A stretch of DNA of 64,000 bases from Nymphaea colorata (Eukaryota; Streptophyta; Magnoliopsida; Nymphaeales; Nymphaeaceae). The notes under the pieces were generated by a model, which saw only the letters and a program-made list of their open reading frames with translations, made no database searches and was not told the DNA's origin. Both the position numbers and the translations under genes were made by a program. The stretch covers positions 15,701,289 to 15,765,288 of the forward strand of contig NC_045146.1 in the NCBI RefSeq assembly GCF_008831285.2, read 5' to 3'. Shown here in pieces: positions 48,981-60,865 of the stretch (position 1 is the stretch's first letter; the number at the start of each line of letters is the position of its first letter).

Positions 48981-51090
48981 AGTATTTCAAAGGTCTCTCT
49001 CTCTCTCTCTCTCTCTCTCTTGCAAGATAGAACAATCCTGATATTTGTGTGGTATACCAGGCATGTAGGTGTTTTGACACGTTGTGTGAGGGAGCATTCC
49101 ACCGAAATTTGTTAAGATCTGCATTTGAATTCAAGTTGTATAACATAAAGTAGGATTTATCCACTGAATATATATGGTCCCATACTAAAGTTACAAATTG
49201 ATATTTAAAATATTTATGATTCATGTGGGCATATGTTATGGTTCCTGTATAAATATGAAATCATTGGAATGTTGATGTTGTATTGAAACCATACTTTTGA
49301 GTCCGATAATCTGGAAAACCGGAAATGGATCATGCTTGATACACCAATAAAGATGTACCTAGGTTCTAGCATGGCTTTCACATTCAGCAAATGCTGATTG
49401 CAAGTCTGTGCACACATGGATGTTGTTTACACACAAAATGTTGGTAGTTTCTGTAGTCTAATAGTATCATGCAATAGAGAACACGTGAAGGGAAGCACAA
49501 GCTTGCACATATCAGATTTCAAGCATGGTTATACTTTGCAAACCACTTTTTTGACTCATGATCCATCACTGTTCATGTGACTCACTCATCCAATGCAATT
49601 TTCCTGCTATTAAGCAATCCATGTTTCTGCAGCATTCACACTTGCATCATGCCTTTTAACTAGTTTGGTTTAATGCGCATATACTACAACTGTAGGCTAC
49701 GTGCATTGACATTGGTTTATGGCAGGGTTGCAGAACAAGTATTGATTCCAAAGCTGGTTTTTCTTTGTCAGAATGGATTGACTTGTGCCAATTTCTAAGT
49801 AGTTTCGATCATTCTCTATGGGATGACCTTGAAAACTATCTGAAACTGATATTGCTGATGTTAGACCCTGTTTCCTGCATCATTGGTGGCGATTTCTTAG
49901 GAAACCTCCTGGAACATATGTATGGTTGAACTGTTGAAGCAAATGGAAGCACATTAGTTACTGAAACTACTACAGAAGCACATTAGTTACTGAAACTACT
50001 ACAGATTTCTTAGGAAACCTTCTGCTCCTAGACTTATTTTGATGAACTGACTGGGACTACATTTGTTGCATAGCAGAGGCTGCAGAATGCAAAAATGCTG
50101 GGGAAAAGTCTGGCTGACACACTGACATTGAATTTGTAAAGCAATTACCATTTATTCATCTCTTCATAGCTTTAATTGATTTTTTTTTTTTTTTTGTTAT
50201 TGTTGTTGTTTGAAATGAATCCCTCTTAAAAGTCTGACATTCAGGTCAGTACGAGAATCATGCTCCCTTAGAGAGTTTCTAAATTACTTCCTGGATGCTG
50301 AAATTCACAAAACGTAAACTTTAGCTTTAGCAAGTACACCACAGCAAAATGTCTTACTGCTGTAGAATGTTCTGTAGCTCGTGAAAGGAGAATATTGGTG
50401 TTGGGGACCTTGGGGTTACCAACGTGTTATTTCTGAGTAGGCCGATTCATTGGCTAACGTATGTCCTTTTCAGTGAGCCTTTGAAACAGATGAAACATGG
50501 TAACTGGTAAGAAACTCCAAAATTTACTGATAGTGTAAAAATCACCTCCGTAGGACTTAAAATGTGTGAAGGCGCATTATTCATGATGAACCTTGGAAGA
50601 TAAAATAAAGAAATAATTTGGATTATTAGCTTTCTAAAGATATCAAGTTTCATACTTAGACTAGATAAGTTTCATTTTCTTCATCCGAGTGTCCTATGCA
50701 GACGAACCTCAAAAAGCTGACATGTTAAACGTGCATGGCAAATTCCATGTATACAAAAGCTTGGTGGTTACCATTGCAATCACAGACAAAAGAAGAGCCA
50801 AACCGTCACGTCCATAGATTGTAAGTCATGTGAGTGGCCCTGCGACTGAGACAGGGGCACGCTACCCACCAACTTGCAACTGAACCGTGAGATGCGATGC
50901 CGACGGCAATACCTTTCCCCGCACCCATCCCAATGTTGTCTAGCAGAACGGTCAATACGGGTGCCGCGTGTCAATTTTTTACTATTTAAAAGTATATTTT
51001 GAATATCCATCTTTCCCATAAATAAATATATATTTTTTATTTTTTATTTTTCAATTTCTTGTCCCTTCCAAAATGTTGACCAATACAGAT
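48981..51090. other. CorA-like 3' region and intergenic sequence
   Basis: A (CT)n run at 48993-49021 lies just after the stop codon. A 29-bp direct tandem repeat around AGCACATTAGTTACTGAAAC lies at about 49947-50004. No recognisable gene. Confidence 0.6.
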
Positions 51091-51539
51091 GGTCAAACAA
51101 TTGCAGTCCCATGGTGGGAACACCACCTTCTAACCTATCCATTGAGAAAATGATCCTTGTTGAGAGCATTTTTTCATCTTTTGTATATTCTCAGTTGTGG
51201 GTGCATCCCTTGCAAGACAATGTCTTTCACTCTCTTGCAATGAACTTTGTGAAGTTGCCCTGTTCGTTTGAATGAAGTTTTGTGAAGTTTTTTTAGGCTA
51301 CGAACACCTTCCAATTGTTTGTTGAAATAACAACCACCATTGTACAGCCGATCCTTGTTCTTGCGGCAACATAAATATTTGATAACGAATATTGTTCCCT
51401 GCATTGTTTGGCTTAATAATGACGAGACGTCTTGCAGTGTACAACCACCTAAAAGTGACTCCTAGGCATCGGCATGTAGCTCTACAGGCATGATTTTATC
51501 AGTTCATATGCATCCTTTAGGGCGTTTGAATTCGTTGGA

Positions 51540-52390
51540 ACACCGCAAAACCATCTACAGCTGGAGTTATACTGTAGTCCTTACTCGCGCTCAAAATAGC
51601 GAAACCCTCCAGGAACAACCTAGCATGGCTACACGCTGCAAGCACTACGGTGAAGGCAGTAGCATCTGGCACGATGCCAACTTTAGCATATGGAAGAACA
51701 GTTCAATAGCTTCCTTTCCCTGGCCATGCAAAGATAATCATAGCATTTTCCGCTAAATCTTATCTAACGACTGCAATGTTCTGTCCTGTCCATGTTCATA
51801 CATTGGTCATGCATCCACAAGACCAGCCATCACTTGAGCCTCAAATCCATATGCCCTCAACAGCATAACAGTCAATCCATCTGACTAAACACCACCTAAC
51901 CAGTAGAGCACATGCAGATATCAAAAATCACCGTGACAAACTCATCAAGTCTTATGTTTTTAGACTGCATCAGGAAGAAGATATCAACAATCTTATTGGG
52001 CTGTCCAAGTCTTATGTTTTTAGACTGCATCAGGAAGAAGATATCAACAATCTTATTGGGCTGTCCATTATGCACGTGAACAGCGATTAAAGCAAACCAA
52101 GAGACCAGATCCTTCTCACCCAGCTGATCAAACAAAGACGTCGGATACATCATACCACTGCCTCTTAGCATAGCGGTCTGTCATTGTTGTAAACGATATT
52201 ACGTTCCTTGAAGGCACTTCACCAAATAATGGACGTGCCACGCCTATTTCGCCTAACCGAAAGGGCCAATAGTTCACCTCATGCCCGAGACGAGAAGAGA
52301 GGGCCTGACCGCTCTTCCATCTGGCATGCTCTGTTGACTGGGAAGGAGGAATGATCGGAAACAAGAGCTGCAGAGGAAATTTTGTCATAA
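51540..52390 (-). pseudogene. Pentatricopeptide repeat (PPR) protein pseudogene fragment
   Basis: Minus-strand blocks in gene order: VARPLFGEVPSRNVISFTTM then YAKRQWYD (about 52270-52150), FDQLGEKDLVSWFALIAVHV then QPNKIVDIFFLMQSKNI (about 52130-51910), and PDATAFTVVLAACSHA (about 51640-51590). These are typical plant PLS-class PPR motifs, which bind organellar RNA. Frame changes between blocks, in-frame stops (for example after KGSY near 51690) and a 60-bp internal duplication show it is dead. No start, no C-terminal E/DYW region seen. Confidence 0.8.
51946..52065 (-). repeat. Perfect 60-bp tandem duplication inside the PPR pseudogene
   Basis: 51946-52005 repeats exactly at 52006-52065. It adds 20 codons in frame, repeating QPNKIVDIFFLMQSKNIRL. 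Shorter than a 35-residue PPR unit, so it is a replication slip rather than a repeat gain. Confidence 0.92.
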
Positions 52391-52591
52391 GAAAAAATAA
52401 CTACGTTTCTCATCCATCTCTGTTAATGGAGGTCCTAGTTTGTGTGTTCACGTTAAAAGTTAAGCGCTTCTTTGTTCACCTGTAAAAGTTGGCACAAAAC
52501 TTTAAGTGTCCATTTGTAATTTTTCGGATCATTTTCTCACTGAATAGGTTAGAAGGTGGTGTTCCCGTCACGGGGCTGCAATTGTCAAATG

Positions 52592-53058
52592 GTGGTCCTT
52601 GCTGCTTCACCCAAATGATGTAAAATGTGAGCTCTACTTGCGCACGAGATTTGTTCTTGAGAATGCAAAGGATGTGGCGATCTTCGCTAGACAGACGTTC
52701 AAGCTAGGACGGATAACAGTAATCCATGACCTTGCCGTCGACGATACATTCAGTCTACATTCTTTCTTTGGTTCATTCAATTTCTGCTGAGCTCGGAATT
52801 CTTCTACCGAATTCATTTTGAAGAGCAGCTTGGCCAGAAATTTGGCGACGGCGATGTCGACTCAATCAAAATGAGAAACATCTGCTTTGTTCCTCCATGG
52901 ACGAAGGAACTCGTTGAAAATACTGAGCCTCTGGTCATGGATGAGCCCTTGAAACCATTGCTTGCATTTTCAAAAAGAAACGTAAAAACATTAGGAGGCC
53001 CTACATTTCATCGAGAGTACGGATGAACAAAGGGGTGCAGCTCTTGCCTGATGATGAT
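52592..53058 (+). other. Coding-like relic of unknown family
   Basis: Two open stretches with protein-like composition follow the right inverted-repeat arm: up to the TGA at 52790 (contains LRTRFVLENAKDVAIFARQT) and, in another frame, 52796-53023 (contains FFYRIHFEEQLGQKFGDGD and FVPPWTKELVENTEPLV). They look like one former gene broken by a frame change. I do not recognise the family. It ends right where the 53059 repeat begins. Confidence 0.4.
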
Positions 53059-53222
53059 GTGAGTTTGTTGTTGGCTCAAGGCTTAGGCGCTGTTTTGTAA
53101 TTTTTCAATTTAAAGAAAGGCCTCAGGAACCGATACATACATTTGTCATATGACGCCAATACTACTTTTTACAACATTGCAAAAGGCTAAAAAAGAAGAA
53201 CAAAAAGAATAGGTAAAGCTTA
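53059..53222 (+). repeat. Dispersed 160-bp repeat, copy A
   Basis: Matches the reverse complement of 60866-61030 at about 95%, from GTGAGTTTGTTGTTGGCTCA to GGTAAAGCTTA. Contains CTTTTTACAACATT, the same terminal motif as the Mutator-like element at 20420. Confidence 0.85.
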
Positions 53223-53849
53223 TATAGAAGGCATTAAAACACAATCAGATATTTTCACTTGAGTATTTTTTTTTTGACTTGGTAAAAAAAAAAAACACGA
53301 AAATCAAAGAACTTTTAAAGAGTTCTTTAAAGAAACACGTAAAATCTTGAAAAGAATAGAAAAGGCTACAATTTTTACAGTGTTAAAAAAAATGCAAGGA
53401 TCCACAATATTTGACAAATAGTATTGAGGACCGTAATAGCATAGTTGATGAGCGAGTCGGTGAAAGTCGGTTCAACAGTTGGATGTATTAGTTTTTGGAC
53501 TTTGTAACATTTTCATTGATCGGTGTCTTTCTCCACCAAGTTTCAAAGTAGCCAACTTCCATAACAAAGAGAAAGAGAAAAGGATTTTTGCATGCAAAGT
53601 AGATGCAGCAGACATGTAGAAAACAATTCATAGTCACTTTGGATCTTACCCGTACTTCTTCAGCACTAATTCAGTATTCAAATTGCTCTCTCTTTATTCA
53701 TGGACGTTATTGCCATTACTACATTTCACATCCTTATTTTGTTGGCAGAAAAGGAGAACGCAGTACACGAATCGCCATATATACGTGCATGGACATGTAT
53801 ATCATTGCCCACGTACGCCTGGCGAAGAGTATTAAGATCAAAGACTTGT
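53223..53849. other. Gene-free stretch
   Basis: AT-rich sequence with A-runs; the right part may be the decayed downstream end of the subtilase pseudogene, since weak protein-like reading continues on the minus strand to about 53726. Nothing else recognised. Confidence 0.4.
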
Positions 53850-55253
53850 GGGCCTTGGGTTGGAGAGGATGTATCTAAGATCGCCTCTCCATTTTTGCTG
53901 CTGACTGTCACAGTCGGGAGGAAGTGTGCTCGAGCTAGAAGTTGAAAACCATTTTCCTCTACGCCGGCCATGATAATCCCAACGCCACCTGCGGCCGTAA
54001 CAGCAAGACCTTTGTTAAAGCACAGATGCGTATCCATTTTCACAGAGAACGATCTTCCCGACAACCTCTGTGGAACTGAGCGACCCGCACAGGCAATATT
54101 TGCCGCTCGAATAGTTGCTGGCATTCCCAGCATAACCTAGTGGCAACGTTGGCCTGATGGGCAAGGACTTGCCACCATAGAGTGATTAACCGACGTAGTT
54201 GTTGCGATTGCCTAAGATCGCATATGATGGAAAGTCACGATCAATGGAGCTTTCTCCGACGGTCGTGATCCATGGGGCGACATTCTCAACAGAGTAGGGC
54301 GAGGGACCGGAATTACCGGCGGAGCAAGAAACCAGAATGCCGAGTTGCACGGCAACAAAGGCACCGATGGTAATGCTGTTGCGGTAGAAGCTGCTTGGGG
54401 GGCCGCCGAGGGAGAGCGACAGGATGTCCATTCCGTCGCGGACGGCCTCGTCCATGGCGGCAAGTATGTCCGACGAAAAGCGCCATCCCTTTAGCAGTCC
54501 CAGGCGCATAGCCGAACATGCTTGCGTACCGGACAGCAGCACCACCGGCCGTGCTGGCCGTGTGTGTCCCATGGCCTTCGTCGTCCCGCGGCTACCTTGA
54601 TTCGCTCTGCTCATTGATTGGGCCGTATTCGGCCTCGTAACCAGCAGAAAAGAACTGGGCACCGATCAGCTTCCTGTTGCAGTTGCTCACCTTAAAATTT
54701 GTCCCGGCCTTGCACGAGCCCTTCCACTTGGATGGGATCGGGCAGAGTCCACCATCATTGAAGCTCCTGCTCTCCGGCCAAATGCCTGTGTCAAGCAACC
54801 CAATAATGATGTTCTCCCCTTCTGTAGATCTTGCCAACAGGCCGCCTCGACCGTTGAGCCCGAGAAAGGATGGTGTCCTCGTCGTGTCTGGCTTGTATAC
54901 CATCTCTGGGAGCACCGCCAGGACACTGGACTTCTCCCTCAGGAACTCTGCTTCTGTCGCAGTCAGTGAAGTGGAGAAGCCATGCAGGATAGTGGGATAG
55001 GTGTAGATGATGGTTTTTTTATCTGGTTTATCAGACACCGATTCAAGCAATGTTTGATACCACATATCGGGACTAGAAAAGCTGGTTGGCATGAGATCTT
55101 GCTGGACGTGCACGATGTAGGTTTGTTTCTTGTCCGGGGCGACGACGCTCGTGACATGGCAGATTGCCATGAGAGAGATGAAGAAGACGTGACATGGCAG
55201 ATTGCCATGAGAGAGATGAAAAAGACGCAAACCAGGTGTTGCAACCCCTTCAT
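53850..55253 (-). pseudogene. Subtilisin-like serine protease (SBT1-type) pseudogene
   Basis: Read from the ATG at 55253 (MKGLQHLVCVFFISLMA, a signal peptide). Then an I9 propeptide (KQTYIVHVQQDLMP), catalytic-Asp motif LDTGIWPESRSF, an in-frame TAG at 54594-54592, the catalytic-His motif [15 protein letters not shown], a deletion with frame change after [17 protein letters not shown], the oxyanion Asn in [11 protein letters not shown], and a PA-like domain (GIIMAGVEENGFQLLARAHFLPT) in yet another frame. The GTSMS Ser motif and fibronectin-like C-terminus are missing. At least four lesions: a 38-bp duplication, a nonsense codon, a deletion/frameshift and a 3' truncation. Intact relatives are secreted cell-wall proteases; this copy cannot be active. 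Confidence 0.92.
55151..55226 (-). repeat. 38-bp tandem duplication breaking the subtilase signal-peptide region
   Basis: GTGACATGGCAGATTGCCAT plus 18 bases occurs at 55151 and again at 55189. Being 38 bp, it shifts the frame between the signal peptide and propeptide. Confidence 0.92.
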
Positions 55254-55485
55254 CTTCCTCAGCATCGTTGTTAACCAACCCGTAAGTTTCTCTATTCTAT
55301 GGCTCCTGAAGAGGACGGCTTGGTAGGTGAAACGAGGAGATAATGCTGAGAAGGAAGTGATGAGACGGAAGATAGTAGGGAGGATGGCCGGTGGTGTTTG
55401 TATACGACGATATGCTTGGTAAGGACGTTGGAAACAAGGAGTTGCAGGAATCGAGCTAGGAGAATGGAAAGGCAAAAACATGCGT

Positions 55486-55495
55486 CTATATATAG
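55486..55495 (-). promoter_or_regulatory. TATA-like box upstream of the subtilase pseudogene
   Basis: CTATATATAG, about 235 bp upstream of the former start codon. Self-complementary, so strand is assigned from context only. Confidence 0.4.
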
Positions 55496-56074
55496 GCAGC
55501 CGACTGTCTCAATCCTTCTTGTCCGACATGATCAGTCTTCCTTTTCTTGTGATCCTTAATCCTCCACAGACTGGACAAATTAATATTTTTGAAAATTTCG
55601 TTTACATTCTCTTGTGAACGTCCCATCCCAGTTCTTAATTTCTGATCTTGCTGTTCTGTTAATGTAATTCTCCATCAGGTGGGCTGAAGGTTCCTCAACA
55701 GTTGATTCTCTGCTGCATTCTTAAGCTGAGGTTTTCAGGGCCTCGAACATATATACCAGTTGTGCTCAGTGCCTCCCTCAAGCTTTTCTTGCTTGGGTCG
55801 GCAAGGTTCGAAACGTGAGCAGCTTCATGCCCAGCAGTTGAGCTTACATTTCCCTTTACATTTTGGAAGCAAGTTTTATTCATAATTTTTTTCTCTTCTC
55901 TTCTCACTCGATGCTTATAGAGAGAAAAACTTGACAATTCATATAAAAAAAGTTAAATAACTTATCTCCCTTCTTTTGGTTATTGTTGAGCATCAGAAAG
56001 TGGCACTGTGAAATTTAAGTCAGAGGAGCAAAACTAAATTTGTAGTATATATATATATATAAAACAAAATTTAA
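55496..56074. other. Gene-free stretch between subtilase pseudogene and Harbinger-like element
   Basis: No family recognised. A short (AT)n run at 56047-56061. Confidence 0.4.
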
Positions 56075-56673
56075 GGCAGCCATGTTAATTGATAGTGATT
56101 CTATGCGTTTACAAGTTCAAGCAAGGTTAACCTTGCTTGCTGGCTGGCAATAAATGATTCAACAGATGACTGCAAGAAATCAAAAAGTGGAATATCCGAA
56201 TAGGAAGAAACCGCCATAAAGCAAGGGTTTGGTGCGCGATGACGTACTTTTCTTCTATGTTTAATAAGACGGATACGTAAATGTGATTGGGGTTGTTGGT
56301 TGAGTGGCAATCCATTTTTAGGGGTTGTTTCTCCCAGCCCAATTCCATCCCTAACATTTAAATCAAATTCAGATTGTGAAATCAGATTTTGGATTCAGAT
56401 ATAACTTTTCTTCATTTGCATTTTGGATTCGGATATAACCCGGAGAAACAACCCCTAAAAATGGATTGCCACTCAACCAATCACATTTACGTATCCGTCT
56501 TATTAAACATAGAAGACAAGTAAGTCATCGCGCACCGAACCCTTGCTTTATGGCGGTTTCTTCCTATTTGGACATTGCTGCAGTCATCTGTTCAATTATT
56601 TGTTGCCAGCAACAGCAAGGTTTCTGTTTGAACTTGTAAAAGCATAGAATCACTATCATATTACATGGCTGCC
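56075..56673. mobile_element. PIF/Harbinger (Tourist-like) fold-back MITE
   Basis: 599 bp with arms of about 260 bp that are inverted copies of each other. It starts GGCAGCCATG and ends CATGGCTGCC, flanked by TAA on both sides (56072-56074 and 56674-56676), the trinucleotide duplication of PIF/Harbinger elements. Internal pairing includes GGGGTTGTTTCTCC with GGAGAAACAACCCC, GTGGCAATCCATTTTTAG with its complement, and CGCCATAAAGCAAGGGTT with AACCCTTGCTTTATGGCG (inner to outer). Only about 90 bp at the centre is unpaired. No coding capacity. Confidence 0.85.
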
Positions 56674-57451
56674 TAATATTAGCTTGCTTGTCGGTAAGAA
56701 AAATTTTAAAAAGTATTTACCTTACGTGCATTTGGCCAGCAAGTCTCTATACTTGGTAGCATAAAATTCTAATAATTCTAAACACTCGCCATATAATTTT
56801 AAAATTTTTAAGAAGCACATGTGTGTAAATTGAAATAACTGCCATGTAAATTGAAACACAGGAATTTATTAAATGAACGAGATATAAATTCCTAAAACAT
56901 TTAATTATAATTGTCCATTTTCTATTATTATTTTTCATGTAGTTTTTTACCATGTATATATAGCCCGTCGTTTAGAGGGGCGTTTTCTTCGGTAGCTTAG
57001 CTCGGCGTTTTTATTACCAAACAGTAGTAATACGATTAGATTCATATACCAAACAGCCACGCCATGTCAAAACACTTGTTTGGTTTTGATCCCTTTTACT
57101 GTGCTTGCTTAAAGGTGTTGCCTTATTACAAAACATTGCTAAAAGATAACTTCTAGGGTCCATGGAGGCCGGAGCTAGTTTTTTACTCAGATTAGATTGG
57201 GATTTAGCTGCGTCTCCATCTCGAATTTTCATCCTTCAGAATGAAAAAGTAGTCAGATCAGATTGCTTGGTGATTTCTTGTTTTAAAAAAAGAAGAGAAG
57301 AGGTATTCATGAGAACAAGACCAAGGATAAGCAGGGGCATGTTTGGGTGACGTGAATTATTTTTTCACTTTCTACTAAAAGCAGTCTACAGAGTGTGAGC
57401 CCCAGCATTAGTTGGACATACAACAGCTCCGCAGGAATGGTGAGTAGGTTG

Positions 57452-57594
57452 AAGGTTTTTAGATTGTTTTTAATTAAAGTTTTTAACTGCATTTACAACC
57501 GTTTGACCACTTTAATTAAAAACCTTCAACTTCAGTGGTCGAACGCTTGCAAATGCAGTTAAAAGCCTTAATTAAAAACAATCTCAAAAACCTT
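57452..57594. mobile_element. Small fold-back element
   Basis: Arms of about 60 bp: AAGGTTTTTAGATTGTTTTT at the left mirrored by AAAAACAATCTCAAAAACCTT at the right, continuing through TAACTGCATTT and GACCAC. No obvious target duplication, family not assigned. Confidence 0.7.
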
Positions 57595-57924
57595 AATGAA
57601 GTGGTTAAAAAAAAAGGAAAAAAGAAAAAAAAAACACATTTTTAAAGAGTTTTTCGTATTTTTTCCACTTTTTTTAATTCCAAACATTTTTTTTTCATTT
57701 TTTATTTTTAGTTGTTGCAAATCTACTTATCTTATGATGTTTGTGTTATTAGTTTCTCACTTATTTTATTTTTCTCTTATTTTTAGTTTTTTAAAATTTT
57801 TAAAAATTTACTGTATTTTTTTTTTCAAGATCGCCATATTATATGCAAGAAAAATGTCGCTCTTTAAAACTCCGAGACGTTATTTATGACTATGATGTAG
57901 ACACTTCTGTGCGCCCAAGAGTCT

Positions 57925-58235
57925 TACAACCTGTTTGGATGGAGGGAGAGGGAGGAAAAAGAATGGAAAAAATGATCTTTCCTGTGTTTGGATGGCTAAA
58001 TAATATAGAGAGAAATGAAGTGAGAACTAATAGTTGTGTTTGGATGCAAGGGAAAGGAAAAGAAAGGAAGGAGAAGAAAATGAGTTTTTAATGTAATTCC
58101 AAACCCTTTCAAAATGAAGAGATTGGAAGGAAAAATAAGGGATGATCATTTCATTTCCTTTCTTCTCATTTTTCTCTCCATTCTTTTTCTCTTCCATCAA
58201 TTCCTTTCTCTCTTTTTTTATTATCTAAACATAGT
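57925..58235. repeat. GA/CT-rich inverted-repeat segment, possible MITE
   Basis: Begins CCTGTTTGGATGGAGGGAGA and ends in CT-rich sequence followed by ATCTAAACATAG; GAAAAAGAATGG near the left pairs with CCATTCTTTTTC near the right. GTTTGGAT-type ends are common in plant MITEs. Weakly supported. Confidence 0.35.
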
Positions 58236-59340
58236 GTTAGGTTCTGACACCATAAAAAGATACCAGAGAGACAAGAAAGAAATTAAGTGGTTCGACGAGA
58301 AAGAGAGAGAAGAGAGAGAGAGAGAGAGTCTCTATGTCCACAGGGATAAATTTTCTCTCTCAAATTCTATGTTATTTTGCGAGAGGTTCTATTATATATT
58401 ATGTGTGTACAACAATTTGTTCCCTCAGTTTTCTAATCTTTTGGATTCAATGGTTCACAACAATTATTTCTTTTCCTAAATTCAGCTTGTTAATATTGGC
58501 AATGACACCTGTAGAACCCTTAGTTTCCTTATCTTTTAGATTATAAGGTTTATAGCAATTATTTCCTTTCTTAAAATTCAGCTTACTAACATTGGCAATA
58601 ACACCCATATAGCTTATGGGATGGAGGCAGGGGCCTTGTTCTCCCTCAAAGTTAAAAAAAAAAAAAGATATATGCAAATTTCAAATAAATTTAGTTGAAT
58701 GTAATAAAAGATTTGAAAATTTCTATTTCAGCTGATGACAAAATTTTGAAATTATAGTTTGGTTCCTGCAACGAAAAAACTTGTGTTGATTGCATGCTTT
58801 CCATCTTGAGCTGGATTCTTTTTCTTCACGGGAGGTTTGGTAGCCTTAGATTTATAGATTGACCTGACATGTTTTCACTGATGTGGCAAAAGATCACTTA
58901 TTTTCAGCGACGATCGCGGTCACGCTGAATGCGAGGTCGGTCAATATGCATGTGAAAGCAAAGACTGCACGAAACTCGGATCATGTGAAGCTTGCAATTA
59001 ACTTGGTCAAAAACCTTGTCCCTTTCCATCATGCCGGTTCCTCCATTTTTCTCAATTTATTTTGTTCTTTTCCATGTCGAAGCCTTAGACATTTAATGGT
59101 ATTTTTTAAACAAAATAAAAAAAAAATTGTCGGATGCAGAAATCTTAAGGTTCCGTTGCAATAACACGAGGTTATTCAATACTTTGCCAAAAAATAAAAT
59201 TAACATTCTTTGCTGGCATGATTCATTTGGGCCATTTAGATGCAATTGCGATAGATTATGTAGCAACAGTTTTTTTATATCAAAATAGACTATAGAATGA
59301 ATGTACGCAAGTGGGTACGTTGATATTTTTATATTAGAAT

Positions 59341-59405
<65 letters not shown>

Positions 59406-60307
59406 GATCCCAAACTATTAGGTCAGGGATAAAACTAGACCGTTTATTTTTTTTGCTACAAAAAGTTTTAAACAAAACAAAACATCCTAACATGTTTATA
59501 AAAACTAATTTGGCAAGAAACATGCTTTAGCTTAAGTTGTTTGTTATAAAAGATGGAGATTTCACCATCATGAATATTTTGGATGTTATACAAGCCATTT
59601 AATTTTACTTATATAAAAATATAATTACATTAAAAAAATGATTGGCTCAACACATGTTTCCCAAGAATTTATTCGTAACATCACATCTGTAAGGTTAGCT
59701 TGCAAAAAGTACACTATAACCATTAGTATCTAGGTCAATGGCAAACTAAAGTAGCGGTCAGAGTACTTAATTAATCTCCTATGATTTCTCTTGATTGAAA
59801 AGTTCTGATTACGGGGTAGGTTAATCAACTATTGTTAAAGTAATTGATTGTCTTGGTTTTTAGCTTTTTTTTAACTGAAATTAAAACTGTTATGGGGCCA
59901 GGTTGAGATATGCCAAACTATGGGCCTAAGCTCAAGAGTGGGTCGAGCCATTACATGCATGCTTAATTAAACTCGTGGCCGAAGAATGTGTAGAAAGCAT
60001 TGTACAAAAGACAAATAGTTGCAATGGATTTCTTTGTGGTTAATAAGAATTTAAATATGGTCATCTCGGTTCGTGCTAAAAAAGTATTTTTTTTAATAAA
60101 CGGCTAATTAAGCTTAAGTTAAATCTCAGTTCGAGCATCTTAAGTATGACCTAAGCCGATCTTGAGCTAGTGATCAACTCGAACTCGAGCTAAGCTCGAA
60201 TTGTGGTCATAAACAGCTCATAGATCTGGGTCCTTGTCCAATTTGCATCACTTGTCTAATTTGGATCACTTGTCCAATTTGCATCCGCTACAACACTTGT
60301 TTTTTTT
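58236..60307. other. Gene-free repeat-rich stretch
   Basis: A (GA)n run at about 58303-58328 and a (CT)n(AT)n tract at 59340-59402. Around 60100-60220 there are repeated AGCTCGAACTCGAGCT-like words like those at 11400-11780, probably old transposon remains. No gene recognised. Confidence 0.5.
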
Positions 60308-60651
60308 GTGGGGTATTTCAATGTCTTGTTTCTATTTATTTTTTACTTAATGTCTTCTATATAATTTCCTTATATTCAACAATGCATGCAAGTCTCATTA
60401 AGTTTTGATATATAAAGATCTAATGGCCATTAGACCCATTGTGTTTTTTGTGGGGTATTTCAATCTCTTGTTTTTATGTGTTTTTTTTTTTTACTTATTG
60501 TCTTATATATAATTTCCTTATATTCAACAATGCATACAAGTCTCATTAAGTTTTGATATATAAAGATCTAATGGCTACTAACCTTTTTCTCTCCTTCCTT
60601 GCCTCCATGCCAAGCAGCTGTGACCAGACAGAGCTCAAGATGGTCAAAGGA

Positions 60652-60675
60652 TTTATATATATATATATATATAAG

Positions 60676-60707
<32 letters not shown>

Positions 60708-60714
60708 ATATATA

Positions 60715-60745
<31 letters not shown>

Positions 60746-60780
60746 GAAAGAGAGAGAGAGAGAGAGAGAGGGGGAGGGAG
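60652..60780 (+). repeat. (AT)n(GA)n microsatellite
   Basis: Interrupted AT run 60652-60745 followed by a GA run to about 60775. Confidence 0.9.
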
Positions 60781-60865
60781 GTAGTGTCATGGCCTAAATG
60801 AAAAGGAAGTTGATAATGGCCCATAACTTGCCCACTTGTATTGCAATATTCTAAAGCCAAGACGC

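Larger units (their letters stand above)
51091..52591. mobile_element. Inverted-repeat-bounded segment enclosing a PPR pseudogene
   Basis: The left arm about 51091-51155 and right arm about 52526-52591 are inverted copies, sharing for example GGTTAGAAGGTGGTGTTCCC and GATCATTTTCTCA, about 85-90% identical over roughly 65 bp. The 1.5 kb between them holds a decayed PPR gene fragment. This arrangement fits a gene-carrying DNA transposon (Pack-type), but I found no target duplication, so a chance inverted duplication cannot be excluded. Confidence 0.5.

Noticed and set aside
58883..59164. 93-codon plus-strand frame
   Set aside because: Protein-like for about 50 codons, then degenerates; no family recognised and no gene structure around it.
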